Source of the DNA: Clostridiales bacterium
Lineage (GTDB): Bacteria; Bacillota; Clostridia; Saccharofermentanales; Saccharofermentanaceae
Assembly (NCBI GenBank): GCA_017509245.1
Contig: JAFWQC010000046.1
Span: 1-38,703, forward strand
Direction: 5' to 3'
Length of the DNA stretch: 38,703 nt
The number at the start of each line of letters is the position of its first letter. Position 1 is the first letter of the stretch. Made by a program: the position numbers and the translations under genes. The notes under the pieces were generated by a model. That model did no database searches and was not told where the DNA came from. It worked only from the letters and a program-made list of their open reading frames with translations. This document shows, piece after piece, positions 13,859 to 22,422 of the stretch.

Positions 13859-15346
13859 TCAGTCCTTGCTGCCCTTCTCGCACGCTTCCTTGATGCGGTC
13901 GATAACTATCTCGAGCGCCTTGATCCTCGCATATTTCTTGTCGACGGACTCAAGAATGTACCACGGTGCAAACTCGGTCGATGTCTTCTTGATCATCTCG
14001 TCTACCGCAGTCTCATACTTGTCCCACTTCTCGCGGTTGCGCCAGTCCTCATCAGTGATCTTCCACTGCTTCTCGGGATTAGCCTGGCGCTCCTTGAAGC
14101 GCTTGAGCTGCGTGCGCTTGTCGATCTGTACCCAGAACTTTATGACGACCGCACCCCAGTCAGTGAGTTCTTTCTCGAACTCGTTGATCTCGTTGTAGGC
14201 ACGCTGCCAGTCGTTCTCTGAACAGAATCCTTCGATCCTCTCGACCATGACCCTTCCGTACCATGTGCGGTCGAAGATCGCGATGTGGCCGGTCCTCGGA
14301 AGCCTTGTCCAGAATCTCCAGAGGAAGTGACGGTTCTTCTCGTGCGGCTCCGGGCTTGCGATCGGGAGCACCTCATATCCTCTCGGATCGAGCGCGCCTG
14401 TTATACGCTTGATGTTGCCTCCCTTGCCTGCCGCATCCCATCCTTCGTAGCATATGATCACAGGGATCTTCTTCCTGTAGAGCTTGTTATGCAGGTCACG
14501 GAGTTCGTCCTGGAGCTTGTCGAGCTTCTCGTCGTACTCCTCATCCGTCAGGACTTTGTCCTTGAGATCGATCTCCTTGAGAAGCGGAGTCTTCTTGAGC
14601 GGGAAGACATTTTGCAGGAGCGGCGCTGCCGTATTGCGGTTCTTCAATGCCGTCTCTATTCCCTGATTCAGGAACTCAAGCACCTGGAGCTCAGCAAACT
14701 TCTTGTCCTTGCTGTCGATGATGTACCAGGGTGCCGTCGGATTGTTGGTATCCTTCAGGTACTGGTCGTAGACCTCCATGCATTCGTCGTAATGCTTGTT
14801 CTCATAGAGATCGCCCTTGTCGACACGCCACTTCGTATCCTTGTCGTCTAAAAGCTTTTCGAGTCTTTCCTTCTGCTCCTTCTTACTGATCTGGAAGAAG
14901 AACTTCATTATAAGGTAACCGTTGTCGACGAGTGACCTCTCGGTCCTGTTGATCGACTCGATCCTCTCCTCATACTCCTTGTCGCTTAAGAGGTCCTCCA
15001 TCCGCTCATCCGTGATCTCCTCCATCCAGAAGGTATCGTAGAAAGCAAAACGTCCCTTTTCAGGGATCTCCTTCATATACCTGTAGAGGAACGGATATCT
15101 CAGGTCCTCCTTGGTCGGCGAGGGGAATGTCTTGACCCTGAAAAATCTCGGGTCGATATTCTTGATGATCCTGCCGAGTACGCTTCCCTTTCCAGCAGCG
15201 CCCCAGCCCTCGAAAATTACCATTACGGGGAGCCCCGCATCCTTTATCTTCATCTGGGCGGCAAAAAGTTTGCTTCTCTCTTCCTCGAGTCTTTTGGCAA
15301 ACTCTTCATCCTCAGGCTTAACAGCCTTAACAAAATCTTTAAGCAT
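13859..15346 (-). CDS. pap: Polyphosphate:AMP phosphotransferase (two PPK2 domains)
   Basis: The 495-residue protein carries two tandem PPK2 domains. The first (about 1-235) has Walker A GWGAAGKGS at 47-55; the second (about 275-495) has GWDAAGKGG at 302-310 followed by IFDRTWYGRVMVER. The second keeps the DR-W-Y-R Walker B and lid residues of active PPK2 enzymes. The first has YDTFWMEE instead and is probably degenerate. This arrangement is typical of class II PPK2 (PAP), which makes ADP from AMP using polyphosphate. GGAGG sits about 7 nt before the ATG. It is monocistronic, ending at the 13699-13728 terminator. A role in energy or phosphate stress is inferred from the family. Confidence 0.94.
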   Translation of the reverse strand: MLKDFVKAVKPEDEEFAKRLEEERSKLFAAQMKIKDAGLPVMVIFEGWGAAGKGSVLGRIIKNIDPRFFRVKTFPSPTKEDLRYPFLYRYMKEIPEKGRFAFYDTFWMEEITDERMEDLLSDKEYEERIESINRTERSLVDNGYLIMKFFFQISKKEQKERLEKLLDDKDTKWRVDKGDLYENKHYDECMEVYDQYLKDTNNPTAPWYIIDSKDKKFAELQVLEFLNQGIETALKNRNTAAPLLQNVFPLKKTPLLKEIDLKDKVLTDEEYDEKLDKLQDELRDLHNKLYRKKIPVIICYEGWDAAGKGGNIKRITGALDPRGYEVLPIASPEPHEKNRHFLWRFWTRLPRTGHIAIFDRTWYGRVMVERIEGFCSENDWQRAYNEINEFEKELTDWGAVVIKFWVQIDKRTQLKRFKERQANPEKQWKITDEDWRNREKWDKYETAVDEMIKKTSTEFAPWYILESVDKKYARIKALEIVIDRIKEACEKGSKD

Positions 15347-15507
15347 AAGAGCCTCCTTTGATCTTAAGAGTCCATATCCTTACCCCTTTACTATAAGAAG
15401 TTGTAAAAGAAATTTGAATATGGGATTTGCATACTTTTCCGGCTGACCGATTGTGCAGTTGGCTCATGGGCGGTCACCCGGTTCACGGAGACACATACAA
15501 TAAAACT

Positions 15508-15537
15508 AAAAAGCGGCGCCTCTGCTTAAGGCACCGC
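15508..15537 (-). terminator. Intrinsic terminator of the 43-residue gene
   Basis: GCGGCGCCT (15513-15521) pairs with AGGCACCGC (15529-15537) through nine pairs including one G-U. On minus it is followed by TTTTTAGTTTT. It lies 25 nt after the small gene's stop. Confidence 0.88.
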
Positions 15538-15562
15538 CGGTCAATCGTTTGTAATATGGAGA

Positions 15563-15694
15563 TCAGATCCTGATCTCTTCGAGCATCGTCTCGAAGTCTA
15601 TACGGTCCAGTTCGAGCTCTTCGCTGAGGGATTCGAAGGTGATGTTCTGTTCGCTTTCTTCTTTATTATCGTAAGAATAAGACATATCTTCCAT
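15563..15694 (-). CDS. Small acidic protein, 43 residues
   Basis: An ATG at 15694, with AGAGGTG 7 nt upstream, opens a 43-residue frame ending TGA at 15563-15565. The product is very acidic: KEESE near residue 12, SLSEELELD in mid-protein, and FETMLEEIRI at the end. It has no hydrophobic segment and no cysteine. A dedicated intrinsic terminator 25 nt downstream argues that it is a real gene rather than a chance frame. I do not recognise a family. The C-terminal amphipathic helix could bind a partner protein. It is too short for a default gene caller. Confidence 0.65.
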   Translation of the reverse strand: MEDMSYSYDNKEESEQNITFESLSEELELDRIDFETMLEEIRI

Positions 15695-15714
15695 AACAGA
15701 CACCTCTATGTTGT

Positions 15715-16094
15715 TTCTCGTATTCTACTACTAATGTTTCAAAATCAATCCACCTATTTTTCAAAAGTAACACAAACATAATATTACAAAACGGAATGAG
15801 ACTATTTTTCGAGCGCGCCGGAAAATCCAACTTAGAATCCAAGTTTTTCGCTCCGATAAGTTGGAACAAATGTTGGAAAAGCCAAAATCCAACTTTTGTT
15901 CCAAGTTTTTACCCTCAAAATGTTGGATTGTAAGTTGGAAATATATACGCGACCCGGAATTCATCCCAGAATTAATTGTTCAACTCAATGATCAACTTTT
16001 CGAGCAGAAAAGTTTATCATTGCCGGATAGCATTTTGCAGCGTACGCGAAAAGCATTCCGCTGCCCACATATTCCCAAACAAAACCAAGCACCC
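15715..16094. repeat. Intergenic repeat cluster of CCAACTT/AAGTTGG motifs
   Basis: There is no gene in this 380-bp stretch. AAAATCCAACTT occurs at 15822-15833 and 15884-15895. AAGTTGGAA appears at about 15859 and 15932, and TGTTGGA near 15871 and 15921. The motifs alternate in orientation, so several mutually exclusive hairpins can form. A TTTTTCGAGCGCGCCGGAAA block starts at about 15805. A similar TTTTCGAGCGCGC-GAAAA block lies near 25625 on the other strand. Confidence 0.6.
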
Positions 16095-16130
16095 AAAATT
16101 AAAAGACCGCCCCGTCAACACGGAGCGGCC
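16095..16130 (-). terminator. Intrinsic terminator of nrdG-nrdD
   Basis: GACCGCCCCGT (16105-16115) pairs with ACGGAGCGGCC (16120-16130), 11 pairs with two G-U. On minus it is followed by TTTTAATTTT, 26 nt after the nrdD stop. Confidence 0.9.
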
Positions 16131-16155
16131 CTTTTTCAATCTATAACACCAAGCC

Positions 16156-18564
16156 TTAAGACTTAATACCCTTGCAATCGTTTACATACTGTCTGATGGG
16201 TCCGATGTCTGTGTACTTCTTGACGCCGTCGCCGTCAGGAATAACGAGAACAGGAACGTTAACGATCTCGAACTGTCTTGCGAGGTCAGAGTCGTCATCG
16301 GCATAGATGAGCTCGTAGTCGAAGCGCTGCTCGTCGAACATTGCCTTGACTGCCTTGCACTTCGCACATGTATGTGTCGTGAAGAGCATCGGCTTTGTTA
16401 CCTGTCCGTCAGAAGGCAGATCTGCAAGTTCGGGAAGTTCCTTCTCTTCAGCCTTTGTGACAGTAACCGTAGCTGTTCTGGGCTTCATCGAAGAGTTGCA
16501 GACGTCATATGTCTTTCTGTCCTTGAACTCCTGGAGCTTACCGTCGTTCCAGTTCTTGACCGGACGGTAGTAGCCTGTGATACGGCTGTATGTCTCTGTC
16601 GGGCCGCCGCATACGGGGCATGCCTTGACTTCGCCGGGGAGATATCCGTGAGCGGAGCAGATGGAGTATGTAGGTGACATTGTGTAGTAAGGCAGTCTGT
16701 AATTCTCGGCGATCTTTCTTACGAGAGATGCTGCAGCCTTCCAGTCAGGGAGACGCTCGCCTAAGAATGCGTGGAATACCGTACCTGATGTGTAGAGAGT
16801 CTGGAGGTTATCCTGAACATCAAGAGCATCGAAGATGTCTGCTGTGTAGCCGACAGGAAGATGTGAGCTGTTGGTGTAGTAGAAGACGCCGGAAGCATCG
16901 TCTGCCGTGATGATGTCAGGGAACTTAGCCTTGTCGTGCTTTGCAAGACGGTAAGCTGTGGACTCTGCAGGTGTAGCCTCAAGGTTATAAAGGTCGCCGT
17001 ACTTCTCCTGGTATTCGGAGAGCTTGTCTCTCATGTGGTTGAGAACGTCAGCTGCGAACTTCTGGGTCTCTTCGTGTGTGAGATCCTTTCTGAGCCACTT
17101 AGCGTTGAGGCCAGCCTCGTTCATGCCGACCAGACCGATCGTTGAGAAGTGGTTATTGAATGTTCCGAGGTAATGTCTTGTGTAAGGATAGAGGCCTTCT
17201 TCGAGGAGCTTTGTGATCGTATTTCTCTTGATCTTGAGAGATCTTGCTGCAATGTCCATTAGGTGGTCGAGTCTCTTGTAGAAGTCTTCCTCGTCAACTG
17301 CAAGATATGCGATCCTCGGAATGTTGATCGTAACAACGCCGACGGAACCTGTGGACTCACCTGAACCGAAGAAGCCGCCTGACTTCTTGCGGAGCTCACG
17401 GAGATCGAGTCTCAGTCTGCAGCACATTGAACGTACATCGGAAGGCTCCATGTCGGAGTTGATGTAGTTAGAGAAGTAAGGGATGCCGTATTTAGCAGCC
17501 ATCTCGAAAAGGAGCTTGTTGTTCTCAGTCTCTGACCAGTCGAAGTCTCTTGTGATGGAATATGTAGGGATAGGATACTGGAAGCCGCGGCCGTTAGCGT
17601 CACCTTCGATCATGATCTCGATGAAAGCCTTGTTGACCATGTCCATCTCAGCCTTACAATCCTTGTACTTGAAGTCGACTTCCTTGCCGCCTACGATACA
17701 GTTCTGCTCAGCGAGGTCGTTCGGAACTGTCCAGTCGAGAGTGATGTTCGTGAACGGGCTCTGTGTACCCCATCTTGAAGGTGTGTTAACACCGTAGATG
17801 AAGGACTGGATGTCCTGCTTTACCTGCTTGTAGTTGAGGTTGTCTATCTTAACAAAAGGCGCGAGGTATGTATCGAAAGAGGAGAAAGCCTGAGCGCCTG
17901 CCCACTCGTTCTGCATGATGCCTAAGAAGTTGACCATCTGGTTGCAAAGTGTGGAGAGGTGCTTTGCAGGAGCAGATGTGATCTTGCCTACGATGCCGCC
18001 CAAACCTTCCTGGATGAGCTGCTTTAATGACCAGCCTGCACAGTAACCTGTGAGCATGGAGAGGTCGTGGATGTGGATATCAGCGTTTCTGTGAGCGTCT
18101 GCGATCTCTTTGTCGTAGATCTCAGACAGCCAGTAGTTAGCTGTGATGGCGCCGGAGTTGGAGAGGATCAGGCCGCCTACGGAATATGTGACTGTGGAAT
18201 TCTCTTTTACACGCCAGTCCTCAACCTTTACGTAGCTGTCTACGAGGTTCTTATAGTTGAGGAGAGCGGAGTTCATGTTACGAATCTTCTCACGCTGAGC
18301 ACGGTAAAGGATGTAAGCCTTTGCCACGTCATCGTAACCCATCTTCTGGAGCGTGACTTCCACGCTGTCCTGGATAGACTCGACGTCTACCTTGCCGTCA
18401 ACTGCTTTCTTCTCGCAGTCTGATACTGCGTTCAGCGCAAGCATGTCGATTATCTGGCTGTTGAACTCTCTGTTCTGTGCTACGAAAGCCTTCTCTATGG
18501 CTCCCGAGATCTTGCTTAGATCAAATTCTACGACTTTGCCGTCTCTTTTTACAATTTGATACAT
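16156..18564 (-). CDS. nrdD: Anaerobic ribonucleoside-triphosphate reductase with C-terminal glutaredoxin-like domain
   Basis: This 802-residue class III reductase makes dNTPs under anoxia using a glycyl radical. Residues 1-95 form an ATP-cone allosteric domain (YQIVKRDGKVVEFD). The barrel follows, with HIHDLSMLTGYCAGWS and MCCRLRLDL; the latter holds candidate thiyl cysteines. A zinc site reads CSAH...CPVC, and the radical loop is RITGYYRPV with Gly664. Residues about 725-800 are an unusual extra thioredoxin/glutaredoxin-like domain with active site C733-AK-C736 (HTCAKCKAVKAMF) and a cis-Pro loop NVPVLVIPDG. It probably reduces the enzyme during turnover in place of formate. nrdG lies 10 nt upstream, and the transcript starts at the NrdR-box promoter. 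Confidence 0.96.
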   Translation of the reverse strand: MYQIVKRDGKVVEFDLSKISGAIEKAFVAQNREFNSQIIDMLALNAVSDCEKKAVDGKVDVESIQDSVEVTLQKMGYDDVAKAYILYRAQREKIRNMNSALLNYKNLVDSYVKVEDWRVKENSTVTYSVGGLILSNSGAITANYWLSEIYDKEIADAHRNADIHIHDLSMLTGYCAGWSLKQLIQEGLGGIVGKITSAPAKHLSTLCNQMVNFLGIMQNEWAGAQAFSSFDTYLAPFVKIDNLNYKQVKQDIQSFIYGVNTPSRWGTQSPFTNITLDWTVPNDLAEQNCIVGGKEVDFKYKDCKAEMDMVNKAFIEIMIEGDANGRGFQYPIPTYSITRDFDWSETENNKLLFEMAAKYGIPYFSNYINSDMEPSDVRSMCCRLRLDLRELRKKSGGFFGSGESTGSVGVVTINIPRIAYLAVDEEDFYKRLDHLMDIAARSLKIKRNTITKLLEEGLYPYTRHYLGTFNNHFSTIGLVGMNEAGLNAKWLRKDLTHEETQKFAADVLNHMRDKLSEYQEKYGDLYNLEATPAESTAYRLAKHDKAKFPDIITADDASGVFYYTNSSHLPVGYTADIFDALDVQDNLQTLYTSGTVFHAFLGERLPDWKAAASLVRKIAENYRLPYYTMSPTYSICSAHGYLPGEVKACPVCGGPTETYSRITGYYRPVKNWNDGKLQEFKDRKTYDVCNSSMKPRTATVTVTKAEEKELPELADLPSDGQVTKPMLFTTHTCAKCKAVKAMFDEQRFDYELIYADDDSDLARQFEIVNVPVLVIPDGDGVKKYTDIGPIRQYVNDCKGIKS

Positions 18565-18574
18565 GTTCCTCTCC

Positions 18575-19273
18575 TTAAGCTTCTCCGCGGATCTTTGAAT
18601 GCGGTATTATTTTTTTCGCATTTTCCAATGCTTTTTCCAATTCCTCGTGAGGCATCTCCTTCAAGCCTTCGCCGTTCAGGAGATTTCCCGAATCCACAAA
18701 GCTCTGGAGGAAGTAATTCTCAGACCCTTCCACCTGCTTCGCGATCTTTCCGAAATCCTCTGCCCTGTGCAGCGGCGACACTACCGTCGTCCTGAACTCG
18801 TGGGCAACTCCGCTGTCCTGAAGCACCTTGATACTCCTCTTTATAAGTGAAGTGTCAAAGCCCTTGATGCCGACTGTCTCCGCATACTTGTCAAAGGTGT
18901 TCTTTATGTCTATCGCCACGTAATCGACGTTGCCTTCGGCCAGGATCTTCTCCAGCCTTTCAGGAAACGTGCCGTTGGTGTCAAGCTTTACCTTGAAACC
19001 CATCGACTTGATCTTTGCGATAAACTCACCAATGTCAGAATGCAGAAGCGGTTCGCCGCCCGTGATGGCTACCCCGTCCAGGAGTCCCTTGCGTTTTCCG
19101 AGGAACACGAAAAACTCGTCTTCGCTGATCCTCATGTCTTCCGGGGGATTGAACACCAGGTCCGGGTTGTGGCAGAAAGGGCATCTCAGGTTGCATCCGA
19201 CGGTAAAGACCGTACAAGCAACACATCCGGGGAAGTCCAAAAGTGTCAACTTCTGAAGTCCGCCGATGATCAT
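18575..19273 (-). CDS. nrdG: Anaerobic ribonucleotide reductase activating protein
   Basis: The 232-residue radical SAM enzyme installs the glycyl radical on NrdD. The cluster motif is CNLRCPFCHNPDL (C27, C31 and C34 region), preceded by LDFPGCVACTVFTVGC. GGEPLL and IDIKNTF are the SAM-binding elements of the activase family. It lies 10 nt upstream of nrdD in one operon, which fixes its partner. The closest annotated class is the NrdG2/PflA-like activase (about 230 residues) rather than the shorter 155-residue NrdG of E. coli. A GAGG stretch precedes the ATG at a long spacing. Confidence 0.93.
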   Translation of the reverse strand: MIIGGLQKLTLLDFPGCVACTVFTVGCNLRCPFCHNPDLVFNPPEDMRISEDEFFVFLGKRKGLLDGVAITGGEPLLHSDIGEFIAKIKSMGFKVKLDTNGTFPERLEKILAEGNVDYVAIDIKNTFDKYAETVGIKGFDTSLIKRSIKVLQDSGVAHEFRTTVVSPLHRAEDFGKIAKQVEGSENYFLQSFVDSGNLLNGEGLKEMPHEELEKALENAKKIIPHSKIRGEA

Positions 19274-19343
19274 GCCCCAATACCTCGCTTCTAGATTGAA
19301 AATAGGTGCGAATGCGCCCCGTTTCTGTTCGGAACGCTCTTAA

Positions 19344-19395
19344 AGATTACCTATATGTTGTGGTTGTGTCAACACCAAAACCCAACATATTGTGC
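19344..19395 (-). promoter_or_regulatory. nrdGD promoter with two NrdR boxes
   Basis: On minus: -35 TTGACA (19372-19367), 17-nt spacer, -10 TAATCT (19349-19344). Two NrdR-like boxes are present: core CAATATGTTG (19392-19383) upstream of the -35, and core CAACATATAG (19360-19351) inside the spacer. Their starts are 32 bp apart, three helical turns, as required for cooperative NrdR binding. NrdR represses nrd genes when dATP/ATP is high. nrdR itself is not in the window. Confidence 0.88.
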
Positions 19396-19552
19396 TTGTA
19401 ATGCGATTGTAATAAAAAGCATGAAAACTTGACAACCACTAGGCATTCGAGGCATTTTGAGGGGTCTTTGAGGTGTCCCGGAAGATAAAAATGTAATATT
19501 TCTCCCCCCGGAAATTTCCCCCTTAGGGGTGCGTCACCCGGCTGTGGAAAGA
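19396..19552. other. Gene-free stretch upstream of the nrd promoter
   Basis: No gene is visible. GC-rich runs (CCCCCCGG, CCCCCTTAGGGG) near 19503-19528 could be weak hairpins past the end of the membrane protein gene, but no T-tract follows. Confidence 0.35.
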
Positions 19553-21637
19553 TCAGGATGCCGGAGTGAGATTCCAGGTCAGGCCGGGCTTGTCTTTGAG
19601 CAGCTCATAGTAGCCCTGCGTGTCAAAGCTGAATGTGTAGTCGGTAAAGTCGCTGATACGGATGCTGCCGTCATCAGGATCCTTGTAGAGGGCACCGGAG
19701 TCTCCGCGGCAGATCACATATGTGCCGTCACGGTTTTCGAGAATGACAAATTCCTGGGATGCGTCAAAAGAGAAATAATCGGGTGCGACCGCGCCGTCCC
19801 TGCCGGTAATGTAGATATTCTCGGAATAGACGTCGTTTATGAGTCTCATCCTGTATTTGCCGGCATATCTTGTGAGTTCGACCTTTATGCCGGATTCGCC
19901 GGAACTGTCTGATGCGGAACTCAGTTCATAGATGCCGCTTCCGACGGGATTTCTTGAGCGGGACAATGTCTCATTATAGTAAGCCTTATATTGCCTCCGA
20001 CCGTCTGCGAGCTGGAGCTTTAATGTTCCGAGTCCTGCGGCGGCAAAGAGGAATACCAGCGTGCCCGCCAGGAAGAACAGTATCCCGGAAGCGGTCGGCT
20101 GGATCCTTGTGTTGTTAAGCTTCTTGAGGTCGAGCTTTGAAAGCTTCTTAATAAGGGCAATGAGACCCGCGACACCTGCCGGGATCATCAGCGCCATGTA
20201 AGCCATGGTGTAGAACGGTGCGGATTCCCAGATAAGGTGGAAGATATAGCCTCCGACAAAGGTGAGGAGCAGGAGCAGAGCGGGTGTGCCTTCCTTCCTG
20301 CGGGCGGTCCTGACCGAATAAGCAGCGCCGCCAATGAACATCAGGAGCTGGAAGACCTTGAGGAAAGTTGCCGCGACGCGGATCACCACAGGGCTTGCCA
20401 TGAACCAAGCAAGGGGCGAATCGTTAGCATCAAGATATGTGTTCCTGCTGATGAATTCAAATCCGCAGTGCGTCGGATCGGACCACTGGATCATGGCCTT
20501 CCTCGTATAGAAGCCTAATCCGCTGTTAGGTTCGGAGATAAATGATCTGAGGCTTTCGGCAATATCGCGCTTTGCGGTCTGTGCCTGAACGGCAGTGTCA
20601 AAACCCGCGTCGGCATAAGTCTGGGCATTATAACCGTTGAACATGCCGCCTTCCTCCTGCATACCCATCGCGACATAGGACCACATGGATTCGCCCGATG
20701 ATACGGGGTTTCCGATGAAGGCTCCGACGATGAGATTAAAGCAGGGGTTAATTAGGAGCGCTGCTGCAATGACCGCAGCGGGAATATAAAGTTCCTTAAA
20801 TCTCTTCTGCCTCAGAAGCTCTGCTGCAAGATAGATGGTTACCGCGATCGCATAGATCAGGAAATTGTTCTTGAATACGCATGCGGCGGCAATAAAACCC
20901 GCAACAATGATGGTGCTCTTTATGCTCTTCTTTTGAGACGCGATGCCGGAAGCATGCTTCATTGCCCTGACAGCCAGGAACAGGCCGGGGATCTCACCAT
21001 ATACGATCATGGCCTTCGCCTGCAAAGGCAGGAATAAGGCTCCGCATATCATGACCAGCACCCTTGTCTTTTTGGAAAGACCGAACTTTCCTCCGATCTC
21101 GGCCAGGTCAGAATAGATGAACGGGATCATCAGCGAATTGATCAGCATAAGGACCGTGTTGTTGTAATGTCCGAGCACGGAACTCAAAAGATAGATGACA
21201 ACAGACATTCCGGTGTTCTGAGGGCATATGCCGAGATATCCGGGCGGCGTGAATGCGTCAGTCTGGCCCCAGGCAAAGCTGTACGCTGCCTGCTCTATCT
21301 CGAGCTGGTCGACGCGCTGGCTTATTCCGCTTGCTGCCAGAGTAAAGATCACGCATTCGGCGAAGACCACTATCTTAAGGATGGTCATGACGCGGCCGTA
21401 GATGTCTTTATTTTCGAGCCGCGCGAAAATATTCAGCGCCTTCCGGGTCTTCAACACATAAATGCCCAAAGCGATGACCAAAGCGAGCGCCGGCAATAAG
21501 AACCAAACTGAATTAAGGAAGATCACGCGCACATTTCCGATGTCTGATATGAGCCTGTATGTGCCCGTGAAGCTGACCAGCAGAAGATAAAAGCAGGCGG
21601 CAAAAGCAATGACTGTTATCACAGCCTTGTAAAACAA
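19553..21637 (-). CDS. GT-C-type membrane glycosyltransferase-like protein
   Basis: The protein (about 694 residues) has 11-13 hydrophobic helices and then a ~125-residue extracytoplasmic domain. Early loops contain DQLEIEQAAYSFAWGQTDAFTPPGYLG, resembling the first periplasmic loop of GT-C/PMT-type transferases that use polyprenyl-phosphate sugars. The C-terminal part (IYELSSASDSSGE...YVICRGDSGALYKD) is predicted beta-rich. An in-frame ATG at 21670 gives 705 residues but has no ribosome site, and the promoter's start would fall at about 21672. TTG at 21637 has AAGGCAGG 5 nt upstream, so I prefer it. Donor and acceptor are unknown; the GT-C call rests on topology and one loop. Confidence 0.72.
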   Translation of the reverse strand: MFYKAVITVIAFAACFYLLLVSFTGTYRLISDIGNVRVIFLNSVWFLLPALALVIALGIYVLKTRKALNIFARLENKDIYGRVMTILKIVVFAECVIFTLAASGISQRVDQLEIEQAAYSFAWGQTDAFTPPGYLGICPQNTGMSVVIYLLSSVLGHYNNTVLMLINSLMIPFIYSDLAEIGGKFGLSKKTRVLVMICGALFLPLQAKAMIVYGEIPGLFLAVRAMKHASGIASQKKSIKSTIIVAGFIAAACVFKNNFLIYAIAVTIYLAAELLRQKRFKELYIPAAVIAAALLINPCFNLIVGAFIGNPVSSGESMWSYVAMGMQEEGGMFNGYNAQTYADAGFDTAVQAQTAKRDIAESLRSFISEPNSGLGFYTRKAMIQWSDPTHCGFEFISRNTYLDANDSPLAWFMASPVVIRVAATFLKVFQLLMFIGGAAYSVRTARRKEGTPALLLLLTFVGGYIFHLIWESAPFYTMAYMALMIPAGVAGLIALIKKLSKLDLKKLNNTRIQPTASGILFFLAGTLVFLFAAAGLGTLKLQLADGRRQYKAYYNETLSRSRNPVGSGIYELSSASDSSGESGIKVELTRYAGKYRMRLINDVYSENIYITGRDGAVAPDYFSFDASQEFVILENRDGTYVICRGDSGALYKDPDDGSIRISDFTDYTFSFDTQGYYELLKDKPGLTWNLTPAS

Positions 21638-21678
21638 ATATAACCTGCCTTGACTCCGTGAACTGTTCATATAGATGA

Positions 21679-21707
21679 ATAATAAAATATATAAATGCTT
21701 ATTTCAA
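21679..21707 (-). promoter_or_regulatory. Promoter of the membrane protein gene
   Basis: On minus: TTGAAA (21707-21702), 17-nt spacer, TATTAT (21684-21679). The start near 21672 leaves about 35 nt before TTG at 21637, but almost none before ATG at 21670. Confidence 0.72.
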
Positions 21708-21729
21708 TTTTGAGATCAAAGGGATAATG

Positions 21730-22422
21730 TCAGCCCTTTTTCTTCTCGATCCTGTTGAACTGCGGCCTTACTTCGACTTCCGTAACGGCGGCGCCCTCGC
21801 GCATGGTGATTATGTCCTTTACGCACTCGGCGATATCTTCAGGAACCAGGTAGCATCCCTCCTCTTCAGAAGGTGCGAAATCAGCATTTCTGTAGAGCTT
21901 CGTGCCCGCGCAAAGGTCAGGACAGACGGTAACTACCCTGATGCCGGTCTTTCGTACCTCTTCATAAAGGCTCCTGCCGTAGCTCCTGAGTCCGGCTTTA
22001 AGAGCGCCGTAAGCCGCGCCGTGAGTATTGATCCTGGTCGACGTGACGGACGCGATGTTGATAACCATGCCCTTCGTATCCTTGAGCTTCGGAATGAGAG
22101 CTGATGTCAGTATCATCGGCGCTTCAAGGTCTGTCCTGCACATCTCCTTGATCTGGTCGGGAGTGTTGAATTCGGCAAGCCCGTAATAGGCGCTTCCCGC
22201 AGCGTTCACGAGCAGGTCGACGCTCTTTATCTCAGAGACCTTCTCAAGCAGAATATCCGTATCCCTGATATCGAGCGACAGCCGCTTCTCAAAGAACTCG
22301 CATCCTTCAGGGAAGATCCTTCCGATGCCGTAGACCCTGTATCCTTCTTCAGAAAGCATCCTTGCTATAGCAAGACCGATTCCGGAAGATGCTCCGGTAA
22401 CTATTGCAGTCTTTAATTCCAT
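21730..22422 (-). CDS. SDR-family NAD(P)-dependent oxidoreductase
   Basis: The protein (230 residues from the chosen start) has the classical short-chain dehydrogenase pattern: TGASSGIG at about 9-16 for the cofactor, NAAG in the middle, IASVTS with the catalytic Ser and YGALK with Tyr and Lys. The segment after the nucleotide loop (RVYGIGRIF) has a basic residue, favouring NADPH; that is inference. An upstream in-frame ATG (22467) lies inside the radical SAM gene; GGGAG 11 nt before the ATG at 22422 sets the start. It overlaps the stop of the SPL-like gene by 10 nt, so they are coupled. The substrate is unknown. Confidence 0.9.
   Translation of the reverse strand: MELKTAIVTGASSGIGLAIARMLSEEGYRVYGIGRIFPEGCEFFEKRLSLDIRDTDILLEKVSEIKSVDLLVNAAGSAYYGLAEFNTPDQIKEMCRTDLEAPMILTSALIPKLKDTKGMVINIASVTSTRINTHGAAYGALKAGLRSYGRSLYEEVRKTGIRVVTVCPDLCAGTKLYRNADFAPSEEEGCYLVPEDIAECVKDIITMREGAAVTEVEVRPQFNRIEKKKG

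Noticed and set aside
19035..19294. Frames overlapping nrdG on both strands
   Set aside because: They have no ribosome site and are explained by nrdG.
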